Origin: Haematobia irritans
Taxonomy: Eukaryota > Arthropoda > Insecta > Diptera > Muscidae
Direction: 5' to 3'
Assembly (NCBI RefSeq): GCF_050003625.1
Contig: NC_134399.1
Span: 37,898,671 to 37,962,670 of the forward strand
DNA: 64,000 nt
Shown here: positions 9,723-23,061 of the stretch, piece after piece
Layout of the letters: every line of letters starts with the position of its first letter
Numbering within the stretch: the first letter of the stretch is position 1
Notes under the pieces: model-generated
Told to the model about the DNA's origin: nothing
Databases searched by the model: none
The model's input: only the letters and a program-made list of their open reading frames with translations
Translations under genes and position numbers: made by a program

Positions 9723-10926
9723 AAGGGTGATACGGTCAAAATTTGGTCAATATAAATGTTGCTCCTATTTTGATTTTGGAATTCACTCTTCAGTTGTCAA
9801 AATGCCGTCCAAGCAAGAAGAGCAGCGTATCAAAATTTTACTCGCGCATCGCGAAAATCCGAGCTACTCGCACGCAAAGCTGGCAAAATCGCTAAAAGTT
9901 GCCAAATCAACCGTTACAAATGTAATTAAAGTGTTTGGGGAACGTTTGTCGACAGCCAGGAAGTCTGGATCGGGGGGAAATCGAAAACCGGAAGCCGCTG
10001 AGACGACAAAGAGAGTTGCCGGTAGTTTCAAGCGAAACCCTATCCTCTCTCTCCGAGATGCCGCAAATAAGCTGGGTGTATCGTCTACAACCGTGCATCG
10101 AGCCAAAAAACGACCCGGACTATCGACTTACAAAAAGGTAGTGACTCCAAATCGCGATGATAAACAAAATACGACGGCCAAAGCGCGATCCCGGAGGAAG
10201 TTTGACTGCGTGGTAATGGACGACGAAACCTACGTCAAAGCCGACTACAAGCAGCTTCCGGGACAGGAGTTTTATACGGCAAAAGGAAGGGGAAAGGTAG
10301 CAGATATTTTCAAGCACATAAAACTGTCAAAGTTCGCAAAGAAATATCTTGTTTGGCAAGCCATCTGTACCTGTGGCTTGAAAAGCAGCATTTTCATAGC
10401 TTCCGGGACTGTCAACCAAGAAATTTACGTGAAAGAGTGTTTGAATAAACGTCTGCTGCCTTTCCTGAAGAAACACGGTTGTTCCGTACTGTTTTGGCCG
10501 GATTTGGCATCTTGCCATTACGGTAAAAAGGCCATGGAGTGGTACGCCGCCAACAACGTGCAGGTGGTTCCCAAGGACAAGAACCCTCCCAACACGCCAG
10601 AGCTCCGCCCAGTTGAGAAATACTGGGCTATTGTCAAGCGGAACCTAAAGAAGACCAAAAAACTGCTAAGGACGAGCAGCAGTTCAAGGCAAACTGGCTT
10701 TCTGCGGCGAAGAAGGTGGACAAGGTGGCTGTACAAAATCTGATGGCAGGTGTCAAGCGTGAGGCCCGGCAATTCGGATTTGGAAAAGCGAAAGCCTTAC
10801 TGAATATTTTTCCTGAATTTTATACTAATTGAACTTGAAAAAGAAATTTAATTTGATTTTTTAAATAAACGATTTCACCGATTTATACGCGTTTTCCCTT
10901 GACCAAATTTTGACCGTATCACCCTT
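9723..10926 (+). mobile_element. DD37E Tc1/mariner-superfamily element, copy 1
   Basis: Inverted termini AAGGGTGATACGGTCAAAAT at both ends are flanked by TA (9721-9722 and 10927-10928). The 1204-bp element carries one transposase reading frame. It lacks about 70 bp of 5' leader present in copy 2 (35133-36683). The target is a LINE tail: the right flank reads TATCACAATGGACTGA. Confidence 0.92.
9802..10832 (+). pseudogene. DD37E transposase, frameshifted near the C-terminus
   Basis: This would be the enzyme that excises and inserts the element. The start ATG at 9802 follows a short leader (MPSKQEEQRIKILLAH). Residues 1-110 form paired helix-turn-helix DNA-binding domains (SHAKLAKSLKVAKSTVTNVI and the LSLRDAANKLGVSSTTVHRA block). 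Catalytic residues are visible: VMDDETYV, then FWPDLASCHY, then RPVEKYW, with 37 residues between the second Asp and the Glu. That spacing suits the DD37E group first described from mosquitoes. An in-frame loss of 7 residues (LYTTMLT in copy 2) precedes FDCVVMDDE. At the A-run 10657-10662 one A is missing, so translation stops at 10743; the original frame continues TAKDEQQFKANW to 10832. The catalytic core is intact and the tail is lost. Confidence 0.9.
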
Positions 10927-10946
10927 TATCACAATGGACTGAGTCT
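10927..10946 (+). repeat. LINE tail remainder
   Basis: TATCACAATGGACTGA followed by GTCTAA matches the shared LINE/SINE 3' tail. It continues the LINE fragment that ends at 9720. Confidence 0.7.
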
Positions 10947-11184
10947 AAAAAAAGCGAAGCTTACTATAAAATCTTCTGATTGTATTAGGTCGCCGGATAT
11001 GGTAAATGTGGAGTATACCGAACATTTATAGATATGATTTCCATATAAAACGATCACCGATTATTTTAAGCATTCTTCGTCTTCGTTTTCGTGCCTCCCG
11101 AAATTCAATATGTAACTGTAACATTATCGACGTAGCTAGGAGATCCAGGAGGGGGGCTAAGCCACCCCCAGAAATATTTTAATA
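10947..11184. other. Unassigned linker
   Basis: No ORF or repeat recognised. A G-run and C-run at 11150-11170 adjoin MITE-C. Confidence 0.3.
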
Positions 11185-11542
11185 TTTTTTAAATTTTGTC
11201 GAAAAAATGCTAAATCCAATCTGAAAACATTGTGAATTTTTGAAAATATTTGATGTCCAACGTTTCCGTCAAGCGTTAGAATCCATTAAAAATTATAAAA
11301 AATTAAAAAAATTTTTTTTTTTGACAAAATATCACAGAATTTTTTAATTTACATTCAAAACATTGAATTCGGATCACACCTAAAGAAGTGATGCAAATTC
11401 AGTACAACGGCTGTTGAAATGGAGGACTTCCGTCCTATGACAAGCCCATGTTAAATTCATCGCTTCTGCGTCAATTTTGCACCACTTCCGGATCCAAAAA
11501 GAAAATTTTCATTACTTTTTTGGCGACGCTTTTTTTGCTGGG
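11185..11542 (+). repeat. MITE-C, 5' truncated
   Basis: Matches the second half of 47925-48490 up to the terminal TTTTTTTGCTGGG at 11542. The first 200 bp are absent. Confidence 0.85.
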
Positions 11543-11554
11543 TAAGAAAGCAGT

Positions 11555-11824
11555 TTTTACTTTGAAGTATCCATTATAATTTGAATTTTTAAACTGGCAT
11601 TTGTTTGTACGTGAATAGCTTTAAATTTCGAAAAGAGAATGAAATTTTGATAAATGATATCTGTATTCTAATTTAAATTTTATTGATCCTTGATTTAAAG
11701 CCAGATAGGTCGCTAAAAAATGTCTTTATTTTAAAGAAGCCGAATCTTTGGCTCGGAATCAATACCAAAATCCTTAAGGAAAGGTCAAAATCTTTGCATC
11801 CAAGTAAACATTTTTTTTGAGTGT
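11555..11824 (+). repeat. TIR-R right-half fragment
   Basis: Parallels 47640-47874 (ACTGGCAT, ATAGCTT, AATCAATACCAAAATCC, terminal TTTTTGAGTGT). Confidence 0.7.
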
Positions 11825-13396
11825 GTTTTTACAAAATAGCAGAGATGCAATCCGAACCAAACTAGCAGATGATATTAGTTTTTGTCCACTCAAAAAAAGT
11901 GAACCCTCGACAGGGCCAAAGCCAATTTAACGCTATTTAGTTCATGAAATTATTATGTTTTGAGAAAGTTCCCTTGATTTTAATATTTGTTTTCGGCGTG
12001 CGTATGTATATTAACCAAAAAAGTGGAAAAAATACTCAAATGAACCATAAAGATTTAATATATACGTGCCTCTCATATATTTTAATAGAGTTTCTTAAAA
12101 TTTGTAAATTTTGCCAATCATATGCCCATCTTCAGCTTTGTATGGCACTAAAGACATGTTTGCATATTTTAACTTCAAATTTTTCCTTCAAACTACGAAA
12201 TTTTCTTAAACAAGTGCAAAAAATATTGTAATAGGTTCTCTGGGATTTGCAAACACCTAAAATCAAGCATATTCTAATACCATTCTCTTAATAGAACACA
12301 TTTTCATTGTCTTCCCAAAACACGTTTTGTCATAAGTGTTATTGCCCATTTCCTCGGAGACCTATTCCTAGCAAACGGAACAGAGTCAAATTAATATGCA
12401 CACATCCTCACATAAAACCACAAACCATATTAGCCCATTAACAATTACCAAAATCAACAATCTGGAATAAACGCCATGCACCACACAACAATCGTCGTCG
12501 AGAAACGGATCCCTATCGGATATCATTAACACGATAAGAGAAATACTTAAAAAATTATTGTTTTATTAATTGTGTTATCGATATATGTTAACTGGCGTGA
12601 TGGTATAGCATAACAAACGCTCCATACCACATATGTACAACATACACCAATACACATGCACGTCTCGGGAGTTTAGCTAAGCCAATAAAGGAATCAAATC
12701 AATTTTGGAATAAAAAAAACGAACAACAAAGTGATGAAGACTATAAAAATTTTATAATTTTTTTATTTAAACATTGTTTAGAAAACGCTAGACGCTTCCT
12801 TTGCTGATAGCATCAATGACAGGGATATGTGTAATAAATTAGAGGTAATCGATGTTGTAAATATTCTAAGGAATCTCACTGTTCAATGGGATTATTAAAT
12901 TCTGTGTTACGTAAGTGGCCCGTGTTTGGAACACGTGCCCATCAAGGATATCACACTGTTGTTAGGCTTGTCGTGATATGATAAATATGAAATATAAAAT
13001 TAGCTATAAACATTCGAAAGAAACGATGGCACTAAAGCCAATTTAACTTTATTTTAGTTCATTGTATTTATGATTTTGTTAAAATTTTAATAATTTTTTC
13101 TGAATTTTACTTAAAGGAACTAAAAAGGGCAAAAAAATATATTCACATATGAAACATGAAGATTTACTAAATTCGCATTTCTAACAAAATAGTTCCGAAT
13201 TCCCTATAATTTTAATTACAAAAAAATACAAAAAAAATGCTGCCATCGATTTCATAAAATGACATCCAATCTCAAGTAAATATATCTTTAACGAAAACTG
13301 AACCGATTTTGATCATATTTGGCATGCATAGAATATTAATCGGAATAAAACTTTTTACTCTATGGACATATGAATTTGAATCGGTCGAAAGATGTA

Positions 13397-14775
<1,379 letters not shown>

Positions 14776-15063
14776 ACGAAAATGCATAAAGATGTACTAA
14801 ATTGTTATTTCACACAAACTAGTTCGCAATTTCTTAAAATTTGTAAATTTTACCAAAAATGCTTTCATCGCGAAAGACATTTTAGCAATTTTCAACTCCA
14901 AGTTTTCCTGCAAACTATGAAGTTTTCTTTAGCAAGTGTAAACAATTTATTACGTCTAATAATTTTATTTATTTTTGTGATATCAGCGTTTGTTATACAG
15001 TTTAGTTAAAAAATTCTAAAATTAAGCAAAATTGTCATTCCTAGGGGGTTCACAGTTTATTAA

Positions 15064-15287
15064 CCCTCAAATGCCCCAATTTTTTTTTTTTGTCAGCTGA
15101 TTAAATACTCAATGTTAAAGACACAAAAGCAAGAAAACGAAACAAGAAAAGTTTATGCGGTAAAATTCAGTATATGCTGCAAAGCCTCTTGAGCAGATTT
15201 TACTAATTTTCTTTTTATTTTACCTATTTATGTTGTCTTAAGGTGTGTTTTATTAAAAGCTTCCTGATTTTACGGAGCATTAGAGGG
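15064..15287. mobile_element. TTAA-type MITE, 224 bp
   Basis: Termini CCCTCAAATGCCCC and, in reverse, CCCTCTAATGCTCC, flanked by TTAA at 15060-15063 and 15288-15291. No ORF. It sits inside the right terminal repeat of TIR-V. Confidence 0.85.
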
Positions 15288-15315
15288 TTAAGTGTAGTTT
15301 TTATTTTTGAGCACC

Positions 15316-15432
15316 TACACAGAAAAAATTTTCACCAAAATATTTTCAATTAAAATTTTAATTGAATTTTAAAAATTTTTTAATTAAAACAAATATCAAT
15401 CACAAGAATTAATAATATAAATTTTACCCGTT
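15316..15432. repeat. TIR-W end fragment
   Basis: TACACAGAAAAAATTTTCACC followed by TTAATTGA-rich sequence and ATCAATCAC, as at the ends of 20834-21385. Confidence 0.65.
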
Positions 15433-15453
15433 ATGTGACCCATAAAAATGCAT

Positions 15454-16884
15454 CCTACACTGAACAAAATATTGTCGTGAAGCTAAAGATTCCAAATACG
15501 AATGAGAATTTTACTTAGCAAAGATGACGCATTTCTCTGATACAAAGTTATTTTCCTTGTCCGAAAGTCGATAAACTTTTCAATAAAATCGTTTTGTCCT
15601 TATAATTAAGTAATTCGACTTGTGGGTATCTTTACATGAAAATTTTTTTTTGTTTGAATAAAATCAATTTGGCATTAATAAAATTAATGAAATTTTTTCA
15701 TTAATTTTTCATAACACAGTACAACACATGATTTGCCAACTCAATTCTGAGAACAGTATGTGAAATTAAACCCAAAAAGAATAATTTCTGCATCATTCGT
15801 TTTGTCTTCTTACCTGCCGAAATATTTTTAATATCGATCTGAAGTTAGTACTATCGTATAGGGGAATTTATCACGTTTTAGGCCCTGTTGTTTGACATAG
15901 CTCGACAGCCACTAGCCCGATTTAGTTGAAATAAATTTTAAAAAATTAAGAAATTCCCTTAATCGGTTCATATATTGTTTTCCTATACAAGCAACAGTTT
16001 CCAAGTTAAAAATAAGTTTCCAAAAAGAAATGATTTTTTTTTTAATTCATAATAAATACAAAACGGAAATAAGTTTCAAATGTAGTTACTTTTTCGCAAA
16101 GTCACATAACCTATGAGCAAAATGAGGAAAATATCATGAAAATCGATGCAAGCGTTTCGCTTTTATTCGCAATTGAGTATGTATGTAAGTATGAATTTCA
16201 AAAAATAAAATAAAAATAAAAATTAAAAAATTATCATGCAAAAAAAAATTATTTTATAAAAACTGTATGACAATAAAATAATATGCAATTAATACGCATT
16301 TATAATATGCATAAAAACAAAATTCAGAACATTTTTTCAAGTATTGGCAATATCCATGCTTGCAGAAGTTGACGCTTGTGGTAACTTCAAATCGATATTA
16401 AAAATATTTCGGCAGGTAAGAAGACAAAACGAATGATGCAGAAATTATTCTTTTTGGGTATAATTTCACATACTGTTTTCAGAAAAATGTTGTACTGTGT
16501 AATTAATGAAATTGTCCTTAAATTTGTTGTCTCTCTGGATCTTCACTAAAAAGCAAAAAAGCGTTCAAAAATAGGACATGTCTTTAAACACTTTATTTTA
16601 AAGACGATTTTTACTTTAAACATTGCATAATTTCTACTTGAAGCTGAATTTGGAAATTTAGGACTTTGTTTTAGAACTTTATAAAAAAAAAAATTCAGGA
16701 AAAAACGAATAAATTCAAATTTGTTTCCTAGTATCATGTACGCGAAGAAACTCAAATTTAAATGATAATTATGTCTTAAATGTATCCTTATTTGAATTCT
16801 CAGCTTCTTTGGCTCCGAATCTATACCAAAATCACTAGTGTAAAGACAAAATCTTTGGAACCGGTCATGCTTTTTTTCAGTGTA
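15454..16884. mobile_element. TIR-S element with a nested palindromic element
   Basis: Left TACACTGAACAAAATATT; right in reverse TACACTGAAAAAAAGC. The outer parts align with TIR-S at 48970-49632. The 787-bp insert at 15714-16500 interrupts it. Confidence 0.75.
15714..16500. mobile_element. Element with long (about 120-140 bp) inverted repeats
   Basis: Left arm from ACACAGTACAACA to about 15857. The right arm (about 16384-16500) is its reverse with few differences; the shared core runs AGTATGTGAAATTA through GCCGAAATATTTTTAATATC. The inner 525 bp has no ORF. The target duplication is unclear. Foldback-like non-autonomous element. Confidence 0.8.
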
Positions 16885-18883
16885 TCAATTTTATTTTTTT
16901 TTCTTTGTCTGGAATTCCCTTTATATTCTGTTGGACCCGTAAATAGAAATGTTGATTAATGTGGCACCTTATTTAAATTATCCTCTACATATACTGATTT
17001 TATATATCTGAATTTTATTTCGAAGCTTGCGTATTTCAGATTTCATTTTTTTTTTTCGTTCATTATAAATTCGTAAAAGTTAAAAGCTTCTCCATGTTTG
17101 ACGACTAAAACAACTTTTACCATTTAAGATTCTGGGGAAGCTAATTTTTTTCTGAAGACAATAAAATGGTAATACGAATAAGTGAGACTGTTTTCCCCCC
17201 AAAGATTATAAAACATATCATTTAGATTTCATGAGGGTATTTTATAAAATTCATTTCATTATTAAAACATTATCATTAACAAAGACTCCACAGAGAGCAG
17301 AAAAGACGCTCACGTATCTTTCCCATATGCATAAATAGTTTATTGAGGGAATTTTATATTAAAAGAAAAAAAGTTCAATCTAGACTTTTAATCAAATATT
17401 ACAACAAAACAGCTTCTACACAATTCCAATGAATTTAATTTTTTAAGCCCATTGCAGAGAGAACAAGCGAAAAGGGTGTAGGGAGGGGGGCTATGGATTA
17501 GGGAATGTGTGCATATTTCAGTATTATCCATGGCGTTCTCATGGCTTTTATTGATGGCGTTGCTGTTTAAATTCTAATCGATTTTTCACAAATGGAAATC
17601 AGGCAAATAAAAAAACTCAAACACATGCCAATACACGCAACAGCTATATAGCAAAATCTATAGTCAAGGGGATGTGAAAGAATACAATCGTTCTCAAACA
17701 CACACACACACTGGTACTCATTTCTCCTATAGAAAGATATTCAAATAGGAGAAGAGAGTGGGTTTCCAAAACATGTATGTACATGCTTTCCTTTGCAAAC
17801 CTGTCGTTCTATGCACCACCATGGTTGATTGTTTATATGAATGGAATGTAGATACATGCATATATGCCATGAATACCTATGGACGTATACGTAACGGCAA
17901 CACATGTATGGGGAATTCTCATAGTACTCATACGAACCCATGGACATTGAGTCGTGGTTGTCACGATCCAAACAGAGGAAGACAAGGTTCAATGTATAAG
18001 TGAGTGAATTGGTTTCATTCGTTTGTGATTTTGATTGTGAGTGTGTATGTGAGAGTTTTGTATATGCCTTTGCATGTTTTATACAAATATAAATACACAC
18101 TCACACTTGGGCCACACCGTTACATGCTCAGTAGTTCTAATGTATGTGTGTAGTTTTTTTTTTGTTTCTTTTACGTGTATCCTATTGAGAATGAGGCATA
18201 TTTAGGCTGCATAGAAAAAATAATGTTTCTTTCATTTATTTCTTTTGGCAATGCCATACACCCACATCCAGTAAGCCAGATTTCTTCGCAGTAGTGAGGG
18301 AGGGGCAGAGGTTGCTATGACTATTTGCCAGCGGCTAGAAACTGTTGTACATTCTGCAGTTCTTAAAGGATTTAAGTGCTCTTTAGTTGTTAAAACAAAA
18401 TTATATTCATATATGCCAGCTAACGAAATATGAACGGTGTGGTAGGCATGAACTACCATAGTTCTTGTTATAATTTAATATGAAATTGGCACAATGGATA
18501 GCTGCTTGAATGATTCTCGGAAGGTTTTGTTTTTGTTTTTCACCATTCTTCTATCCTCATCATAGTTCGAACAAAACCATAGACACACAAACATGTACTC
18601 ATATGTATATGAGATGCCGTGAAAATCATGGCCATCACATATAAAAGAAGGATTAAGACAAGGCTTTTTCAATGGATCAGATAAAAGAGTAAACCTTGAA
18701 CGAATGAAAATGAAACCTTGTGGCATTTAATGAGACAAAGTACAGTATGATTATGCTATCAATCAGTAATATTTTTGTTTTCTTTTAAATATAATAAACA
18801 AATGGTTTGTGATGCTTCTTAAGTAAGTAGATAGGAAACGGCCGTAAATTTGGCCAGTCGGAATCTTACACAAATTTTTTTTC
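16885..18883. other. Apparently single-copy island
   Basis: I find none of the window's repeats here. Composition is less AT-extreme in 17440-18880, with CACACA near 17700 and dispersed purine-rich stretches. ORFs are short and unconvincing. It may be intron or intergenic DNA of the host locus. Confidence 0.35.
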
Positions 18884-18963
18884 TGATTCAAGCACAGAAA
18901 TTAATAATTCCAATTAATTTCTTGAATTGGAATGATACTATCAATCACAGACTTAAAAATAAA
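18884..18963. repeat. TIR-W fragment
   Basis: TTTCTGATTCAAGCAC, AATTAATTTCTTGAATTGG and ATCAATCACAG match the left end of 20834-21385. Confidence 0.6.
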
Positions 18964-20216
18964 AACAAGTATATACAGCACTAAGTTCGGCCGGGCCGAA
19001 TCTTAAATACCCACCACCATGAACCAAATATTAGGGTTTCCTTTGAAATTTCAGGAGGGCTTGAGGACTTGAGGACTTGAGGACACTTCCCGAAGATAAA
19101 TTTACCTATGAGGACTATATTAGATTCTGGATTTATAAGAACCATTTTTGTTTGAGTTTTAGTTTAACATCTCTTGTAAGTGTGCAAGAAAATTATAAAA
19201 TAACGTCTTGATTTGAAATTTTAAATCGTAGAAGTAAAATATGGAAATTTTACATTGAGTTTCAAGCAATTTTCATGATCAGTGCGCCTTCTACACCCTC
19301 AAGAAGTGAAGTCGGTCTATATGGAGGCATTACCAAATGGACCGATAAAAACTGAATCCGATACACGTTTTTGTGAGCCTAAAATACCAGAATATTTACA
19401 ATTTCAGGCAAATCAGATAAAAACTACGGATTCTAGAAACCCAAGGAGTTAAATCGGGGGATCGTTCTTATGGAGGCTATACCAAAACATTGACCGATAC
19501 TCACCATTTTTGGCACACGTATTTGTGGTCCTACAATACCTCTAGATTTCCACTTTCAAGTAAATTGAATAAAAACTGCGGTTTCTATAAGCCCAAGAAG
19601 TAAAATCGGGAGATCGGTCTATATGGAGGCTATACCAAAACATTGACCGATACTCACCATTTTTGGCACACGTATTTGTGGTCCTACAATACCTCTAGAT
19701 TTCCAATTTCAGGTAAATTGAATAAAAACTGCGGTTTCTATAAGCCCAAGAAGTAAAATCGGGAGATCGGTCTATATGGGGACTATACCAAAACATGGAC
19801 CGATACTCACCATTTTTGGCACACCTTTATGGTCATAAAATACCTCTAGATTTAAAATTTCAGGCAAATTGGATAAAAACTACGATTTCTATAAGCCCAA
19901 TACCCCAAATCGGGAGGTCGGTTTATATGGGGACTATATCAAAACCTGGACCGATATAGCCCATCTTCGAACTTGACCTGCCTGCAGACAAAAGACGAGT
20001 TTGTGCAAAATTTCAGCACGATTGCTTCATTATTGAAGACTGTAGCGTGATTACAACAGACAGACAGACAGACGGACATCGTTATATCGTCTTAGAATTT
20101 CTCCCTGATCAAGAATATATATACTTTATATAGTCGGAAATCGATATTTCGATGTGTTACAAACGGAATGACAAACTTATTATACCCCCGTCACCATTCT
20201 ATGGTGGTGGGTATAA
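18964..20216. repeat. F1 modular repeat, apparently complete
   Basis: It starts AAGTATATACAGCACTAAG with TACCCACCACCAT at 19009-19021 and ends ATGGTGGTGGGTA at 20201-20213, so the ends are complementary. Inside are at least four modules of about 152 bp with CGGTCTATATGG, ACCGATACTCACC and ATACCTCTAGATTT, then a CAGACAGACAGACGGACATC block. No ORF of note. It resembles dispersed repeats common in higher flies; the class is uncertain. Confidence 0.8.
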
Positions 20217-20833
20217 AAATAGACTAGGGAGTATTTCGTGATGTACTTTCAATGTGGAAGCATTTTTCATATTATGTTTTTTTTTTTTTTTTTTTTTAAA
20301 TAATAGCGTAAAATTTCGAGTCCTCCCAGTGCAAACGAGATTTTGTATATTTTTCATGAAATTCTGCACTCAAAATACTCTTTTACTGATGGTGGAAGTC
20401 GGTTTAAGTCATCAGTGCATTGTTCATTACACACAATTTATCGAGCTTGTTTTCAGTTTTTCCATCATCCTATAAAGAGTTGTGTTTTGGTGCTTATTAC
20501 TGAAAACATGTTGTAATTAGTCAGTTGTTTTCAATTCTTCAATACGCCTTCGCATAAATTTCAACTTTCGAAAGGAACATATATCAAAATAGATAAATAT
20601 TTGATTGAAATACAGAAAACCGGGAAACCAAGGGTCAAAACCCGGGTTTCGAATTAACCAAAAATTGTCAATTTTTCCTTACCCGGTTTCGGTGTTTGTA
20701 ACGGAATCCTGTAAACCGATTAACCGGTAATGAATCTGAACGAAACAAGTTAGAAAATTACTTCATTATGTAGAAACTTCATTGGACAGAAATTATATCA
20801 GAATTAGCGCGATTTGATTGGTCATCCGCCGTA
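20217..20833. other. Unassigned, with a CCGG-rich patch
   Basis: A poly-T run at 20278-20297, then 20610-20740 with short inverted words (ACCCGGGTTTCG, CCCGGTTTCGG, ACCGATTAACCGG). No gene recognised. Confidence 0.3.
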
Positions 20834-21385
20834 TACACACAAAAAAAAAATTCTGATTCAATCACGAAATTAATTGATCGAATAAATTTTTTAATTGAAA
20901 TGTCTTCAATCACGAAAATGATAGAAAAAATTCTTGATTAAAAAAATAATTGATTTCATTAGCGAATTTCAATTAATTTTTCAATTGGTTCAATTAAAAA
21001 TTTAATTGATGTTGATGGCAAAACTCAATAATTTTTTAATTAAAAAAAGGTAAATGTTTTCAATTACTTTCTGAATTGGCTTACAGTTTTTATTTGGAAT
21101 AACAATTGATTTTTTGAAATACATTTTTAATTATCAAATAAGAAAATGATCATTACTTTTTTTAACTGACTTATTAATCTTCCAAATTTGTTAAAAAAAG
21201 TTAATTGTATCAATTAATTTTTTAATTAAAAATTTTAAAATTTTCAATCATTTACTTAATTAACTTAATGTTTCTATCTTGATTAAAAAGTTAATTGTTT
21301 CAATTAATTTATTATTTGAAAACATTTTCAACTTCAATCAACTTTTTAATTGGAAATATTTTGGTGATATTTTTTTTTCTGTGTA
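20834..21385. mobile_element. TIR-W element, near full length
   Basis: 552 bp with ends TACACACAAAAAAAAAATTC and, in reverse, TACACAGAAAAAAAAATATC. The interior is dense in TTAATTGA and AATTAATT words. It aligns with 58326-58900 along its whole length. No ORF. Confidence 0.85.
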
Positions 21386-21587
21386 GTCCCAATTTGGCAT
21401 CGAAGTCTTTTTGCTCACAAACGTGGGCCAATTAAATTAACGATAGACATTTTTCGAATCGGTTGATGCTCTTAGAATGCATGTTTTGGAGATATCTCAA
21501 TCAGAGTAGCAAAAGTGTTTCGACAATAGGACCAAACGCATGCAAAAGTGTATAGATTCCAATGGGGAATATTTTGAAGAACATTAA
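21386..21587 (+). pseudogene. mariner transposase C-terminal fragment
   Basis: The + frame gives MHVLEISQSE, a stop, then QKCFD and RMQKCIDSNGEYFEEH before TAA 21585-21587. This is the typical end of a DD34D mariner other than the irritans type. The mariner 3' UTR continues to about 21619, is split by F2, and resumes at 23025-23061, ending CCCTCGTA. Confidence 0.75.
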
Positions 21588-21619
21588 AGCGATTTTCGAT
21601 GACTAATATTTGCTGTTTT

Positions 21620-23024
21620 TATATCCTCCACCATAGGATTGGGGGGTATATTAACTTTGTCATTCCGTTTGTAACACATCGAAATATTGCTCTAAGACTC
21701 CATAAAGTATATATGTTCTGGATCGTGCTGAAATGCTGTGTTGATCTTAGCATATCCGTCCGTCCGTCTGTTGAAATCACGCTAACTTCCGAACGAAACA
21801 AGCTATCGACTTGAAACTTGTCACAATTAGTTGTCATTGATGTAGATCGGATGGTATTGCAAATGGACCATCTCGGTTCATTTTTACGTATAGCCCCTAT
21901 AGCCCTATAGATTTGGCTTGCGGAGCCTCAAAGAGAAGCAAATTTCAGCCTTTCAGCCGGCTTAAATTTGGTACATGGTGTTGGTATATGGCCTCTAACA
22001 ACCATGCAAAAATTGGTTCACATCGGTCCATAATTATATATAGCCCCCATATAAACCGATCCCCAGATTTGGCTTGGGGAGCCTCAAAGAGAAGCAAATT
22101 TCATCCGATCCGGGTGAAATTTGGTGTTGGTATGTATATGGCCTCTAACAACCATGCCAGTATTGGCCCATATCGGTCCATAATTATATATAGCCCTATA
22201 TATTAACCGATCCCCAGATTTGACCTCCGGAGCTTCATCCGATCCAGCTGAAATTTGATACATGGTGTTGGTATGTATATGGCCTCTAACAACCATGCCA
22301 GAATTGGCCCATATCGGTCCATAATTATATATAGCCCTATATATTAACCGATCCCCAGATTTGAACTCTGGAGTCTCTTGGAGGAGCAAAATTCATCCGA
22401 TCCTGTTGAAATTTGGTACATTTCGCTAGTGTATGGCCCATAACAACCATGTCAAAATTGGTCCGTATCGATCTATATTATATGTAGCCCCAAATAAACC
22501 GATCCCCAATCACAGAAAAATCACGATTGCCACTCGAGACAAAAATTTTCTACCAAAATTTTATTGCCATAGAAAATTTTGTCAAAATTTTATATTTCTA
22601 TAGAAAATTTTGTCAACATTTTATATTTCTATAGAAAATTTTGTCAAAATTTTATATTTCTATAGAAAATGGGGGCTATATAATTGTATATAGCCCCCAT
22701 ATAAAGCGACCCCCATATTTCAATTCTGGCTCTATAATTACAGCACAAAAGTTCATATCGGTTAGTAATTATTTCTTCCCTATATAACATATACCGGTCA
22801 AGAACTGAATATATACGTTTTTAATGGACATTTCTTGTGTCTAATATATATCCCGCATGGACTAACTTACAATTTTGAAGATGATGTTAAGAAGTTTTAA
22901 GATGCCTTGCCATCGTCCGCAATCCAAGTAATTTAATTGTAGATGACCGTCTTTAGTAGAAGTTTCTACGCAATCCATGGTGGAGGGTACATACGATGGC
23001 CGAACTTACGGCCGTATGTACTTT
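21620..23024. repeat. F2 modular repeat, copy 1
   Basis: The left end has TCCTCCACCATAGG and the right end CCATGGTGGAGGGTAC, which are complementary. Modules of 140-150 bp repeat ACCGATCCCCAGATTTG, CATCCGATC and GGCCTCTAACAACCATGC. Positions 22545-22670 carry four to five 29-bp TTTCTATAGAAA units. It is inserted in a mariner 3' UTR. ORFs across the modules are by-products of the repetition. Confidence 0.8.
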
Positions 23025-23061
23025 TTTCTCTAATCCTGAAATATAAATGGTAACCCTCGTA
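23025..23061 (+). repeat. mariner 3' terminal piece
   Basis: TTCTCTAATCCTGAAAT...GTAACCCTCGTA matches 55515-55552. It completes the mariner remnant broken by F2. Confidence 0.6.

Noticed and set aside
9864..10317. Minus-strand ORFs under the DD37E transposase
   Set aside because: Shadows of the real frame on the + strand, and they recur in copy 2 for the same reason.
10657..10662. Programmed -1 frameshift site (AAAAAAC) in the DD37E gene
   Set aside because: The A-run is out of phase for the canonical X XXY YYZ slip in the needed direction. A one-base deletion from A7 explains both copies more simply, though it is noted as an alternative in the findings.
17741..18100. 119-codon minus-strand ORF and opposing 81-codon ORF
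   Set aside because: Low-complexity, His/Tyr/Cys-rich translation of CATA/CACA-type DNA. No domain.
21913..22389. ORFs of about 100 codons on both strands with repeated SKRSKF and IIIYSP
   Set aside because: Produced by F2 modules. No protein family, and similar ORFs occur on both strands.
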